From positions 1-64,000 of the forward strand of contig JAFLTA010000004.1 in assembly GCA_022510685.1 (NCBI GenBank): a DNA stretch of 64,000 nucleotides. The letters are read 5' to 3'. Positions 16,967-27,435 of the stretch are shown here, piece by piece (within the stretch, counting starts at the first letter, position 1; each line of letters begins with the position of its first letter). The position numbers and the translations under genes were made by a program. The DNA is from Lachnospiraceae bacterium. Its GTDB lineage: Bacteria; Bacillota; Clostridia; Lachnospirales; Lachnospiraceae. The notes beneath the pieces are model-generated. The model ran no database searches, was not told the DNA's origin, and saw only the letters and a program-made list of their open reading frames with translations.

Positions 16967-18957
16967 GTTTTTCCGGTATACAACTGATAATATTTTCCCT
17001 GCTTCTCCAGCAATTCCTCATGGGTTCCCCGCTCGATAATACGTCCCTGTTCCAGAACCATGATACAATTACTATTGCGAACAGTCGACAGGCGGTGTGC
17101 AATGACAAAGGTTGTGCGCCCCTTCATTAAACGGTCCATTCCCTCTTGGACCAGTTTTTCAGTACGGGTATCAATGGAACTGGTTGCCTCATCCAAAATC
17201 AGTGCCGGAGGATCTGCTACTGCTGCTCTGGCAATAGCGAGAAGCTGTCTTTGACCTTGACTTAAGTTTGCACCGTCCCCGGTGAGCATAGTCTGATACC
17301 CTTCCGGAAGACGTCTGATAAAACCATCTGCATTTGCCAGTTTCGCTGCATTTTTCACTTCCTCGTCCGTAGCCCCCAGCTTACCATAACGGATATTTTC
17401 CATAACCGTACCGGTAAACAGATGAGTATCCTGCAAGACGATTCCCAGAGAACGTCGCAGGTCCTTCTTGTGTATTTTATTTATATTAATTCCATCAAAC
17501 CGTATTTTACCGTCCTGAATGTCATAAAAACGATTAATCAGATTGGTAATGGTGGTCTTTCCTGCACCTGTCGCCCCCACAAATGCAATCTTCTGTCCGG
17601 GTCTGGCATAGATTTCAATATCATGCAAAATAATCTTTTCGTCGGTATAACCAAAGTCCACTTTATCAAATACAACATCACCTTCCAATTTCTGATAAGT
17701 TGTTGTATTGCTGTCCTTATGAAAATGTTTCCATGCCCATAATCCGGTATGCTCCTCACATTCTTTCAGCTCACCGTCCACTTCCTTGGCATTTACAAGC
17801 TCCACATAGCCTTCATCTACCTCCGGCTCCTCATCTAACAGACTGAATATACGGTCCGCACCGGCAAGTGCCATAACAATTGCATTCATCTGCATACTGA
17901 TCTGGCTGATCGGCATGTTAAAGGACTTATTAAAAGTCAGGAAACTGACTAATTTTCCCAATGTAAACCCTGCAAACCCGGTATAAGCTAATACGCCACC
18001 CGCCATGGCACAGATTACATAACTGATATTTCCCATCTGTGCAGTAACCGGCATCAAAATATTGGCAAATGTGTTGGCATTATTTGCACTGTCGAAAAGC
18101 TGTTCATTTAATTCATTAAAATCCTTTATAGACTGCTCCTCATGACAAAAAACCTTAACCACTTTCTGCCCATTCATCATCTCCTCAATCTGAGCATTTA
18201 CCTTCGCCAAATCTCTCTGCTGTGCCAAAAAATAACTACCACTTAACCCCGCAATCTTTTTAGTAATCAAAAGAGTCAATGCAATCATGACCAAAGTTAA
18301 TATTGTCAAAGGAATACTCAATACGACCATGCAGACAAATACGCTGACAATCGTAATACCACTGTTTATCGCCTGAGGAACACTCTGGCTGATCATCTGA
18401 CGCAGCGTATCAATATCATTGGTATATGTAGACATGATATCACCGTGGGCATGGGTGTCAAAATATTTAATCGGCAGTGTCTCCATTTTTTCAAACATCT
18501 GAGTCCGGAGATTACGGAGAGTTCCCTGTGTCACATTGACCATAATACGGTTGTATGTGTATGAGCACAATACACCAATCCCGTAAAATACTGCCACCTG
18601 AAGGAGCTTTGCCCCCAACGGTCCGAAATCCGGCTTTGTCGCTTTGCTGAGCGGCATAATATAATTATCTATCAGAGACTGAGTAAACATGGTTCCCTGT
18701 ATATTCGCCAAAACACTTGCCACAATACAAATGACCACGATGACGCAATGCACACCATAATCCTTAAATACATATTTGAAAACACGACGCAGCTTTCCCA
18801 TAGGGTCCTCAATATGAGGTCTCGGTCTTCCCGCCATTTTTCTTCCACCCGGTCCCGGAGGCACAGCTCCTTTGGGAGGCATTCCACTCTGCTCACCGGG
18901 CTTTTCCTGTGGCATATTCTGTGCGCCTTTCACTTGGTTATCTCTATTTTCTGCCAT
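16960..18957 (-). CDS. ABC exporter half-transporter with intact ATP site residues
   Basis: This is a multidrug/lipid exporter type half-transporter, the second of a two-gene pair. A Pro/Gly-rich N-terminal stretch (1-55) is followed by six membrane helices (about 70-360) and a nucleotide-binding domain. That domain has Walker A GATGAGKTT, signature LSQGQRQ and Walker B ALILDEATSSID, with the catalytic Glu present. A roughly 45-residue insertion rich in charged residues (AKEVDGELKECEEHTG) lies between the membrane and ATPase domains. ATG 18957 has AAAGGAG 8 bases upstream. An upstream GTG at 18966 sits on the binding site itself. Its partner ends 5 bases upstream, so the two almost certainly form a heterodimer. 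Confidence 0.92.
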   Translation of the reverse strand: MAENRDNQVKGAQNMPQEKPGEQSGMPPKGAVPPGPGGRKMAGRPRPHIEDPMGKLRRVFKYVFKDYGVHCVIVVICIVASVLANIQGTMFTQSLIDNYIMPLSKATKPDFGPLGAKLLQVAVFYGIGVLCSYTYNRIMVNVTQGTLRNLRTQMFEKMETLPIKYFDTHAHGDIMSTYTNDIDTLRQMISQSVPQAINSGITIVSVFVCMVVLSIPLTILTLVMIALTLLITKKIAGLSGSYFLAQQRDLAKVNAQIEEMMNGQKVVKVFCHEEQSIKDFNELNEQLFDSANNANTFANILMPVTAQMGNISYVICAMAGGVLAYTGFAGFTLGKLVSFLTFNKSFNMPISQISMQMNAIVMALAGADRIFSLLDEEPEVDEGYVELVNAKEVDGELKECEEHTGLWAWKHFHKDSNTTTYQKLEGDVVFDKVDFGYTDEKIILHDIEIYARPGQKIAFVGATGAGKTTITNLINRFYDIQDGKIRFDGININKIHKKDLRRSLGIVLQDTHLFTGTVMENIRYGKLGATDEEVKNAAKLANADGFIRRLPEGYQTMLTGDGANLSQGQRQLLAIARAAVADPPALILDEATSSIDTRTEKLVQEGMDRLMKGRTTFVIAHRLSTVRNSNCIMVLEQGRIIERGTHEELLEKQGKYYQLYTGKTV

Positions 18958-18962
18958 AGGTA

Positions 18963-20711
18963 TCACTCCTTTCCCGGCTCGTCAAAATCAGCATTTCCTG
19001 CCGCTTGAGACTCATATACTTCCTGATAAATCTGATTGCGTCCAAGCAGCTCCTCATGGGTTCCGAAATCATCCACACAACCATTTTCCATCACGATAAT
19101 GCGGTCACAATTTTCAATACTGGCTATTCTCTGCGCAATGATCAACTTCGTTGTACCCGGAATCTCCTCTGCAAAGGCACGGCGAATCTTCGCATCCGTA
19201 GCAGTATCCACCGCACTGGTAGAATCATCCAGAATCAATACTTTCGGTTTCTTCATCAAAGCCCTGGCAATACAAAGCCGCTGCTTCTGACCACCGGAAA
19301 CATTCGTTCCACCCTGCTCAATATATGTATCATATCCTTTGGGCATTTTTTCAATAAATTCGTCTGCACAGGCGAGGGCACATACTCTCTTGCACTCCTC
19401 CTCTGTGGCATCCGGATTGCCCCACCGTAAATTTTCTATTATCGTGCCGCTAAACAAAACATTATTTTGTAATACGACAGCCACTTCGTTTCGCAATGTC
19501 TCCAGTCCGTATTTTCGGACATCTCTACCGCCCACCTTTACACATCCCTCTGTCACATCATAAAGACGGCTCACCAAATTCACCAGACTGGATTTCGCAC
19601 TTCCTGTACCTCCCAAGATACCTATGGTCTCTCCGGATTTTATATCCAGATTAATATCCTTAAGAACTGCATCCTCTGATTCTTTCTTATACTTAAATGA
19701 AACATGTTCAAAAGAAATACTTCCGTCTGTAATTTCCAGTACAGGATTTTCCGGATCTGTTATATCCGGGGTATCATTAATCACCTCTGCCACACGCTCT
19801 CCACTGGCAATACTCATGGTAATCATCACAAATACCATGGAAAGCATCATAAGGCTCATCAATATGTTCATACAGTATGCAAGCAGTAGAGACATATCAC
19901 CTACCATCATGGAGCCTCCCACAATCATTTTTGCCCCCAGCCAGCTAATGAGCAAAATGCATCCGTAAACGGTAAACATCATGACCGGCATATTGAGCAC
20001 AAGCATACTCTCCGCTCTAACAAACATTTTATATAAATTCTGACTTGCCTTGCTGAATTTCTCTTTCTCAAATTCTTCTCTGGAATACGCCTTGACAACA
20101 CGAATTGCCGTAACATTTTCCTGCACACTTTCGTTCAAATCATCGTACTTGCGAAAAACTTCCTTGAAATATCCCATAGTACGACCGACCAGAAAGTAAA
20201 GAAAAATCGCCAGCAAGATAACAGCTCCCAAATAAACACTTGCTATCCTGGCATTGACATAAAATGCCATCGCCATTGCACAAATCAACGATGCCGGAGA
20301 ACGCATACACATTCTCAGAATCATCTGGTAAGCATTCTGCAAATTGGTCACATCTGTGGTCAGCCGGGTTACCAAACCGGAAGTACTGTACTTATCTATA
20401 TTGGAAAAACTGAATGTTTGGATATTTTCATACATTGCCTTCCGCAGATTTTTTGCAAAGCCGGTAGATGCTCGCGCACCATATTTACCACCCATTGCCC
20501 CGGACCAGAGACCACCGGCGGCAAGGAGCACCATAAGCCCACCCATAATATAGATGTGTTTCATGTCTCCCTTTAGCACACCTTCGTTGATGATGGATGC
20601 CATAAGTAATGGAATCAATGTCTCAAAAACCACTTCCAACAGCATAAATATCGGGGTCAAAATAGAGTCCCTCTTATATTCCTTTACCTGTGCCATTAAT
20701 GTTTTTACCAT
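18963..20711 (-). CDS. ABC exporter half-transporter with degenerate ATP site
   Basis: This is the first gene of the exporter pair. Six membrane helices (about 15-300) are followed by a nucleotide-binding domain with Walker A GGTGSAKSS (Ala in place of the third Gly), signature VSGGQKQR and Walker B VLILDDSTSAVD. The catalytic Glu after Walker B is Asp here. This asymmetry is the hallmark of heterodimeric exporters of the BmrCD/TM287-288 kind, in which only one ATP site hydrolyses. ATG 20711 has AAGGTGAT upstream. A TTGACA (minus strand, 20781-20786) with a weak -10 17 bases away could serve as promoter right after the pilus terminator. Substrate is unknown. Confidence 0.92.
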   Translation of the reverse strand: MVKTLMAQVKEYKRDSILTPIFMLLEVVFETLIPLLMASIINEGVLKGDMKHIYIMGGLMVLLAAGGLWSGAMGGKYGARASTGFAKNLRKAMYENIQTFSFSNIDKYSTSGLVTRLTTDVTNLQNAYQMILRMCMRSPASLICAMAMAFYVNARIASVYLGAVILLAIFLYFLVGRTMGYFKEVFRKYDDLNESVQENVTAIRVVKAYSREEFEKEKFSKASQNLYKMFVRAESMLVLNMPVMMFTVYGCILLISWLGAKMIVGGSMMVGDMSLLLAYCMNILMSLMMLSMVFVMITMSIASGERVAEVINDTPDITDPENPVLEITDGSISFEHVSFKYKKESEDAVLKDINLDIKSGETIGILGGTGSAKSSLVNLVSRLYDVTEGCVKVGGRDVRKYGLETLRNEVAVVLQNNVLFSGTIIENLRWGNPDATEEECKRVCALACADEFIEKMPKGYDTYIEQGGTNVSGGQKQRLCIARALMKKPKVLILDDSTSAVDTATDAKIRRAFAEEIPGTTKLIIAQRIASIENCDRIIVMENGCVDDFGTHEELLGRNQIYQEVYESQAAGNADFDEPGKE

Positions 20712-20784
20712 AACTAATCACCTTTTCTTCCTGCAATTTCTCCACCCCGGACAATATCGGATATGAAAAGTTTCCCATACTGTC

Positions 20785-20822
20785 AAAAAACATCGCTGAT
20801 AAGAATTCTCCTATCAGCGATG
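20785..20822 (-). terminator. Terminator at the end of the type IV pilus locus
   Basis: On the minus strand GCATCGCTGATA pairs with TATCAGCGATG (11 or more pairs, loop about 10), followed directly by TTTTTT. It lies 48 bases after the stop of the DUF5057-like gene. Confidence 0.92.
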
Positions 20823-20869
20823 CTTATTACTTCTGACTATTTCATCAATCGTAATTGATACCCATCAAA

Positions 20870-23800
20870 TTAGTCAAGATTGAACATATAAACTTCCTCA
20901 GTGTCAGGCTTCTCCTCCTCATTTGGAATGATAGTGAGTGTGGTCTTGCCCTCCTTGCGGTCATTCTGGATATACATCTCCAGTTTATTGAAGATCTTCG
21001 TATTCGCAGAGTTTACATTTTCCTTATCATAAGTGATGAAATACTGTTTTCCGTCAATCAGCGTTTCATTGAACTGTCCCGGCTGACCTTCCGGAGAAGT
21101 AATCTTCTGGTACTCACCATCACCCAAACTGCGATAAATCGTAGTTACCGGTAAGGAAATCGCTTTATCTTCTTCACTGTCAAAGCCTGTGAACTGAATC
21201 ATGAAGGACTTGATAATGCTTCCCTTCACATTTCCCTCGTGTGGTGTGAAGTAAATAATATGCGTATCATCATCTGTAAATACATCCTTCTTCTTAACAA
21301 CTTCCGTGTTAGCTCCTGATGAACTGCTTCCGCCTGTATCAAAGCTTCCGCCATAACCATCATCGTAAAGCTTTATAGATAGCATTCTTGCATGCGGACA
21401 ATAATAGTTCGCAGGTCGGATAACCAGATAATCTATATCCTTGCTATCACTAACTCCTAATATCTCTTTCAGATCACCGATAGTCATCTGTACTACTTGA
21501 ATATCCTTAGAGTTTTTAGAGGTTCCAGCACAAGCTGTCATAATAGCACGCTTCGTCCAAGCATCGCTACCACCATATACATCCCACAGAGCAGAATCAG
21601 GATCTACTTCCTCGGTACTTGTATAGGTGAACTGGATAACCGCATTATTACTTAGGCCTGTCATCCAATCAGCACCGGAAGTTCTGGTTGCCTCAAATGT
21701 AGTCGCATTCTGGTTGAACTGATTCTCCCATATAGTAATCGGCTCCGGCTCTTTCGACGGCTCCGGTGCTTCCGTAGGCTCCGGTGTAGGAGTTGAATCA
21801 ATCGTCTTTGGTTTTGCGGAGTGAACTACTTTACCCTTCTCATTCTTCAGGTACTCCTTAAACAGAGTAGTCTTGACAGACTTCTCACCTGCTGTTACTT
21901 CAAAGGAATACTTCCGCTCCTTCGTTGTGATGCTGTCCTCTTTCAATTCTTCCGGAGTACCGTCAATCTGTGTCACCTTATCAACTGTTACATACGGTGT
22001 TCCATAAGAGAACTCATATGCACCAACCAATGTATTGATGAACAACTGCATTTCCTGCGCAACTGTTGTCTTCTCTAAATCAATCGCATCATAGAATACA
22101 GTGTCTACGTTATACAGATAGTAGTTATTTGCCGGATCATTCGGGGACATTGCATAGTAGGTATTTAACTTACCTGCCGCATTACCACGTCCCTGATAAT
22201 CTCCCATACAGTACCATACATCCGCACCCGGAATTTCCAGATTCAACTGGTAATCCTGTGCCAGTGCACCGGTCATAGCCAAATCCTCACCAATGGTGTA
22301 CGGATAAATACATACCGTACCTAGATTTGCCTGAGAACCTTTTGTCGATACCTGCTTACCTGCACCATAAGCCATTGCTTTTCCATTTACCTGTTGCCAA
22401 GACTCATTGTTATATACAAGGTATTTATTACTTGAAGTACCACCCTGAGTTATCTTGTTATAGGTATACTCCAGACTCTCATAACCACTTGCGGAAATCG
22501 CTTTACCGGAAGCATCTGTTGCCTTATCATTGTAACGTGATGTTGTACCGTCAGAAGAACTGAAACGGCTCAAACCGGCAACATCCTTCAGCATATCGCG
22601 GTTCGCTGTATTGGAACCGGATGCAGAAATGGAATCGTTGGTATAAACAACACTCTTATCGTTATTGGATACCCAAGCTGCAAAGGATACTGCACCGTTA
22701 GCATTACTTGCATTCTGCAAATCTGCACCACAGCTATACAACATTACACTGTAGTCCATATATTCTGTCGGATAGTAGAATTCCTTACCCGACTGTGCGA
22801 ACAATGTACTCGATGTATCATCTTCACTGTGGCTGCCGGAATTAACCTCCTTAAAACGATTCAGATACTCGGATAAGGTAATTGTCTTAACATTAATCTT
22901 ATAGTCGTTTACGTCTGCATACTTCTTAAACAGCTCATTTTTAGTCTCTAAGTTTGCATTCGTCTTATCCTTGCCATCTGAAACAATCTGTAAAACATTA
23001 ATCTCGTGAACAACCGGTTTTCCGTCTTCACCCATCTCGCCCTTGTACAGGGAAACTCCGGATACTTCATAGTAAACACTTTCATTCAATGTGCTGTATA
23101 CAATGAATTTCCATGCAATCGGACCGTTTGTCTGTTCCTCCGGAATCGTATAGGAAACCGTATACTCTGCCGGCACTTCCTCACCTTCATCATTTAAGGT
23201 ACCCGGTGCAAATGTCTGTCCTGCAGATACTGTACTGTTCCATGTATCCAGAACATCGGCTCCCGTCTCATTTTCTGAAATGATTCCGTCACCGTTCTTA
23301 TCCACGAGCAGACGTACCGCATACTTTTCATCTTCGTTAGTAGTATATCCAATCTTAAATGTAAAGGTCAGATTGTACTTTCCATCCTTATCCGGCTTAA
23401 TCGCGTCAGTCGATGTCGTTCCACTGGTATTACCGTTTTCATCCTTCACCGATGTATCACCGGTCGGATTATTATAGGATGGAGGTGTTCCCGTTATTTT
23501 TACAGAAGCCCCACCTGTAGCGAAGTTAATCACATTACTGGTTGTCAGTGTTGAAAGAGCATATACATTATCTTTCTTACGAACATTATTCAAAAAGCTC
23601 TCGGTGTTGGTTTTCGAACCAACTGACTTACTGAATAACGTATTACCGTTGGTGTTACCCATATACAGGATATCCGGAAGTACAAGCGCCTTACCGGACT
23701 TCACGTAGGACTCGAGCGCATCTGCCTTCAGGGATGTCACATCGTTACCTGACAATCGATACTTTGCACCTTCTCCCTTAATTTCATCTCCTACATGAAG

Positions 23801-26068
23801 GAATATCTTATCATTGTTATCACTGTCATTATACTGTGGTGCTGTGTAAGTCATACTTACCCAGCTACCCGTCATATCCTGCACACTTTGTTTTCCGGAA
23901 GTGGCATTCATCTTACCGGTGGAATTACCAAAGTATATCATATCATACTTGGATAAATCCTGCTTGCTGCCGTTAAACTCATAAGTTGTCATATGAGTGA
24001 TATTAAAGTCATCCTCGTCAAACATATATTCATCGCTTGCCGGGAATAATAACAACAGATAATCAATATTTATCTTTGTAAAGTCACTACAAGGCTCAAT
24101 ATCCAGAATCTCTATCACACCGTCTTTACCATTGGAACCGGTATCGGACTTATCATAGTGCAACATATAGTAGATAATATCCTGTGTGGATACCGTATCC
24201 TTGTGTTCTTCTCCTTCTGTTTCATCGTAGAAGTCGAATACCTGACCGGTAGACTCATTTTGCTGAATATCATCATCACCAGCCAAATAGTAAATCTTAC
24301 CGTTGTTGTTATATACATAAGAGAAGTTATTAACACCCTGGTTACCATCATAGTATGGTGCTGTTGTCGCTGACTTATCCGTTTTCAGTTTGTACTTATC
24401 TTTGAACGCTCTCCAGTGCCCTACGTTATCGTTGTACGGCATAAAGGTTCGTATATTCCACCACAACTGCGCTTTGCCTTCATGTGGCTCCGCAATACCT
24501 TCACCCTTATCATTAATCTGAATAACAGACTTACCGGTGGTGACACGTGTACGGAAAAAGTTATTGTAAAATACCGTCTGGTCCATCAGAAGGTCCATCA
24601 GGCAGAACTTATACACGTTGTTGTTATACGCTGTTTTCTCTACAGCACTGTCCTTTGCCGGTGTCATGGTCTCCCAATTCAACATTCTGGTAGGTGAATC
24701 GTTACAACTGTCCATAAAGTTTGACTGATACAACGTACTACCTATGATAATCGGTGCATAATTCATCTTCAGAGTTGGGTCTTTGGTACTATATGTGGAA
24801 CCATTATACTCTTCAAACTTATTACACTTCATAAATAACTTCCGTGCAACCTCAAATGTGATATCATTCTGCTTTTCCGAATAATCCTCACCATTATCAC
24901 CATTCTTATGACGCCCAAAGGTAGCACCGTTTTTGTTTCTGCTTTTCTTCGGGTCAATAAACAGGAGTTCTTTGGAACCATCCGGGTCTTTCTCTTTCGC
25001 TGTGCTGTAGAACTGCACAGATGCACCATACTCGTTTTTCTCATGGATATACATCAGGTCCGCATAGTCGAGCCACTCCGGATTCTCATTAAGCTCCCAA
25101 GGCTCAATGGCTTTAACAACAATGTTATAGTTATCCACCTCATACTGCGTACGAATTCTTACACTGTAACGCAGGAAGTCATCTGCATGATAATACTTAC
25201 AGGTTTCATCCGGCATACTTCCCATACAGTAAGCTTTTTCTGTACGTGATGTATAGAATCTGTCACCGGGTTTCATACCTTTATCTACTGTATCTGCAGT
25301 ATCATCTGACTTATAGGATTTATTCTCTTTTCTCTTATGATTTTTATAAATACTGTTTTCGGAATTACCCAATGTAACCCAGAAATACTCTGGGGTTTTA
25401 TCACTTTCCTCAGCCTTACGAAATTGCGGAATATATTTATCTTCCTTTTCATCGTATACGACATCTCCAATGACAAACTTCGGAGTATAGTAATTCGGAT
25501 AATCCGTTCCGCTCACCTTCTCATAGTATCCGTATAATGTCATTTCCTTATCAGAAAGGGTCCATGGCTTCGTTACATCACCAAACTCCTTTTTAGCCTT
25601 TGCATCCTGTACACCATCGCCATTTGCATCCTTGCCCGGATAATTCTCCTCCGGAAATGCATACGGCACAGCAAGCCCCATGTTCATGGCATTTAAGCCC
25701 TGCATGGACGTACCGGTGTAGGTCTTATACAAGTTTGCCGGTTGGCAATCGGAAACCATGTAGCTCATCTCCGCATATCCCTGCCAAGGCACAATTTCCA
25801 GAACGACAAAAGGATTTGTCGGAGAACCTATGGCATTATTTTTAGTACCGAAACTGCGGCTCGCCCCGGTCTTACTTCCTTTGAGATCGTCAATGTCGTT
25901 AATTGTACCGCGAAGATGTTCCCGGGTTGCCTTTCCCGCTTCCGAAGACCTCATATGCACACCGACATATGCTCCCAGTGCTACAACAACACACAGGGCG
26001 GCGACAATGGCTGTCTTCTTATTACGCAATAAATTAACCAGACTTGTTTTTGGTTTCTTTTTGCTCAT
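20870..26068 (-). CDS. Giant membrane-anchored DUF5057-like protein of the pilus locus
   Basis: This 1732-residue protein has a short cytoplasmic start, one membrane segment (about 18-38, AIVAALCVVVALGAYVGV) and a very long extracytoplasmic part. The block NPFVVLEIVPWQGYAEMSYM (about 86-105) matches the start of DUF5057 as I remember it. The region contains many Asp/Asn/Gly/Tyr-rich segments, a calcium-binding-like DKNGDGIISENE, and a Pro/Glu linker (about 1422-1443, TPTPEPTEAPEPSKEPEP) before a C-terminal beta-rich domain. It is the last gene of the pilus locus, downstream of the minor prepilins, and is followed by a terminator. This suggests a pilus-associated surface or adhesion role, which is inference. 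ATG 26068 has GGAGGG 7 bases upstream. An ATG at 26083 overlaps that site. Confidence 0.8.
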   Translation of the reverse strand: MSKKKPKTSLVNLLRNKKTAIVAALCVVVALGAYVGVHMRSSEAGKATREHLRGTINDIDDLKGSKTGASRSFGTKNNAIGSPTNPFVVLEIVPWQGYAEMSYMVSDCQPANLYKTYTGTSMQGLNAMNMGLAVPYAFPEENYPGKDANGDGVQDAKAKKEFGDVTKPWTLSDKEMTLYGYYEKVSGTDYPNYYTPKFVIGDVVYDEKEDKYIPQFRKAEESDKTPEYFWVTLGNSENSIYKNHKRKENKSYKSDDTADTVDKGMKPGDRFYTSRTEKAYCMGSMPDETCKYYHADDFLRYSVRIRTQYEVDNYNIVVKAIEPWELNENPEWLDYADLMYIHEKNEYGASVQFYSTAKEKDPDGSKELLFIDPKKSRNKNGATFGRHKNGDNGEDYSEKQNDITFEVARKLFMKCNKFEEYNGSTYSTKDPTLKMNYAPIIIGSTLYQSNFMDSCNDSPTRMLNWETMTPAKDSAVEKTAYNNNVYKFCLMDLLMDQTVFYNNFFRTRVTTGKSVIQINDKGEGIAEPHEGKAQLWWNIRTFMPYNDNVGHWRAFKDKYKLKTDKSATTAPYYDGNQGVNNFSYVYNNNGKIYYLAGDDDIQQNESTGQVFDFYDETEGEEHKDTVSTQDIIYYMLHYDKSDTGSNGKDGVIEILDIEPCSDFTKINIDYLLLLFPASDEYMFDEDDFNITHMTTYEFNGSKQDLSKYDMIYFGNSTGKMNATSGKQSVQDMTGSWVSMTYTAPQYNDSDNNDKIFLHVGDEIKGEGAKYRLSGNDVTSLKADALESYVKSGKALVLPDILYMGNTNGNTLFSKSVGSKTNTESFLNNVRKKDNVYALSTLTTSNVINFATGGASVKITGTPPSYNNPTGDTSVKDENGNTSGTTSTDAIKPDKDGKYNLTFTFKIGYTTNEDEKYAVRLLVDKNGDGIISENETGADVLDTWNSTVSAGQTFAPGTLNDEGEEVPAEYTVSYTIPEEQTNGPIAWKFIVYSTLNESVYYEVSGVSLYKGEMGEDGKPVVHEINVLQIVSDGKDKTNANLETKNELFKKYADVNDYKINVKTITLSEYLNRFKEVNSGSHSEDDTSSTLFAQSGKEFYYPTEYMDYSVMLYSCGADLQNASNANGAVSFAAWVSNNDKSVVYTNDSISASGSNTANRDMLKDVAGLSRFSSSDGTTSRYNDKATDASGKAISASGYESLEYTYNKITQGGTSSNKYLVYNNESWQQVNGKAMAYGAGKQVSTKGSQANLGTVCIYPYTIGEDLAMTGALAQDYQLNLEIPGADVWYCMGDYQGRGNAAGKLNTYYAMSPNDPANNYYLYNVDTVFYDAIDLEKTTVAQEMQLFINTLVGAYEFSYGTPYVTVDKVTQIDGTPEELKEDSITTKERKYSFEVTAGEKSVKTTLFKEYLKNEKGKVVHSAKPKTIDSTPTPEPTEAPEPSKEPEPITIWENQFNQNATTFEATRTSGADWMTGLSNNAVIQFTYTSTEEVDPDSALWDVYGGSDAWTKRAIMTACAGTSKNSKDIQVVQMTIGDLKEILGVSDSKDIDYLVIRPANYYCPHARMLSIKLYDDGYGGSFDTGGSSSSGANTEVVKKKDVFTDDDTHIIYFTPHEGNVKGSIIKSFMIQFTGFDSEEDKAISLPVTTIYRSLGDGEYQKITSPEGQPGQFNETLIDGKQYFITYDKENVNSANTKIFNKLEMYIQNDRKEGKTTLTIIPNEEEKPDTEEVYMFNLD

Positions 26069-26263
26069 AACTAAGCCCTCCATTCTTTCTTACTGCAAAT
26101 GCCCTGACAGGGGAGACCCCTATCCAGTTTCTTATGCAAACAAATGTATGTCCTAAGACATCTCCTGTCTATCTGTAATTTTTGCAAGTCACTTCCAGAA
26201 GACATCTCTCATAATTCTCTCATAATAGAAATCGACTGATTTCCGTTTTTACATTAGCCCTCA

Positions 26264-26845
26264 TTACGGATATTCTACCCAACCGTTTCGGATAGTAACC
26301 CCTTCATTCAGCTCATATTTTCTCGAGCCGTTTTTCATCTTCATGATAAGTTGAATATCATTTTTATTCACTGTTGCATCGAAATCTGTCATATATCTGC
26401 TAAACAGATAGTCATCGGATGCCACACAGGTACTTGACAATGCTGCCGGATCTACTGCTGTCGGATCCAAATCCCTTTGCAAGTACAATTTATCACCTAT
26501 GAGGTAAATCAGCACTACCTTTGCCGTCTTTATATAGGGCGGCGTTGATGGTGTCGGTGTCGCTCCCGGTGATGGTGACGGAGGTGCCACTTTATCCACA
26601 TCATACAATATCAATGCCTTGTTTGACGCATCAAATTCCGCATAATTTGAGGAATATGCCACATCACGAATCTGATTCAAAAGCATCTGTGATTCCATCT
26701 GCAGATTTAACTCATTCTTTGCATAACCATAACTCCGGGTACCAGAGGTTAAAAAATAAATAATAGCAAACATGACAATGGTAAACATCCCCATGGCAAT
26801 TACCAATTCCACTAACGTAAAACCACGTTCATCCCTATGTCTCAT
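26264..26845 (-). CDS. Prepilin-like protein (minor pilin)
   Basis: This is a type IV pilin-like precursor of 193 residues. The leader MRHRDERG is followed by the cleavage/methylation motif FTLVELVIAMGMF, with Glu at position 5 of the mature protein, and a single hydrophobic helix to about residue 30. The C-terminal part is beta-rich with a Pro/Ser/Thr-rich insertion (PPSPSPGATPTPSTPP, about 108-123). It should be cut by the PilD peptidase at 33850-34614. AAAGGAGG lies 7 bases before ATG. It sits between a GspH-like prepilin and the DUF5057 gene, and probably forms part of a minor-pilin tip complex. Confidence 0.88.
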   Translation of the reverse strand: MRHRDERGFTLVELVIAMGMFTIVMFAIIYFLTSGTRSYGYAKNELNLQMESQMLLNQIRDVAYSSNYAEFDASNKALILYDVDKVAPPSPSPGATPTPSTPPYIKTAKVVLIYLIGDKLYLQRDLDPTAVDPAALSSTCVASDDYLFSRYMTDFDATVNKNDIQLIMKMKNGSRKYELNEGVTIRNGWVEYP

Positions 26846-26860
26846 GCTTCAACCTCCTTT

Positions 26861-27418
26861 CTACGCCTGCATATGCTTTCCTGTGTACTGTACCAGTTTC
26901 ACTCCGTAAGAAGTCGTTCCTCTGCCCTTAAACTTAATCGAATCATAGAAAGTAGTTCCTGATGCATCATCAATCTTCTTACAACACAGAAACGCACCGG
27001 ACGATTTGTTAAAGGCTATCTTGACAACTAAATTGCTGTCATCTTTGCTGTTAGAACCGTCTGAAACTGTGAAATCCACTGCTGAACCTGCAATTGTCAT
27101 AACATCATATGTTGCTGCAGCAGAAATCACTTCAGCACGGGTAGATAAACCATCTTCTGTCCCGTCATTATATATCAGCGTTCTAACACCCTTGCTGTCC
27201 TTATACAAATATAAATAGGTCATTCCCTTCTTGGATAGACATTCCACCTGAGTGGTATCTAACCGGCTTAAGAATTTCGCAGTAGATTTTGATGCGTTTC
27301 CGGATCTGATAATTGAGAAGGTTCCTCCTGCGATACTTGCCAAAACAGCCAGAATCGCAATCGTTATAATCATTTCAATCATGGAAAAACCTCTTGTATC
27401 CTTACATACTTTTTGCAT
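26861..27418 (-). CDS. Prepilin-like protein, GspH-like
   Basis: The leader MQKVCKDTRG is followed by FSMIEMIITIAILAVLASIA, the prepilin cleavage motif with Glu at mature position 5 and a hydrophobic helix. The rest is a small beta-rich globular domain with two neighbouring Cys (FLCCKK). It is 185 residues long. The start is set by AGGAGG 8 bases before ATG 27418. Two nearer starts (GTG 27427, ATG 27424) sit on the binding site. It lies 15 bases upstream of the next minor prepilin, so they are co-translated from one message. Confidence 0.87.
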   Translation of the reverse strand: MQKVCKDTRGFSMIEMIITIAILAVLASIAGGTFSIIRSGNASKSTAKFLSRLDTTQVECLSKKGMTYLYLYKDSKGVRTLIYNDGTEDGLSTRAEVISAAATYDVMTIAGSAVDFTVSDGSNSKDDSNLVVKIAFNKSSGAFLCCKKIDDASGTTFYDSIKFKGRGTTSYGVKLVQYTGKHMQA

Positions 27419-27435
27419 CTCCATCACCTCCTATC

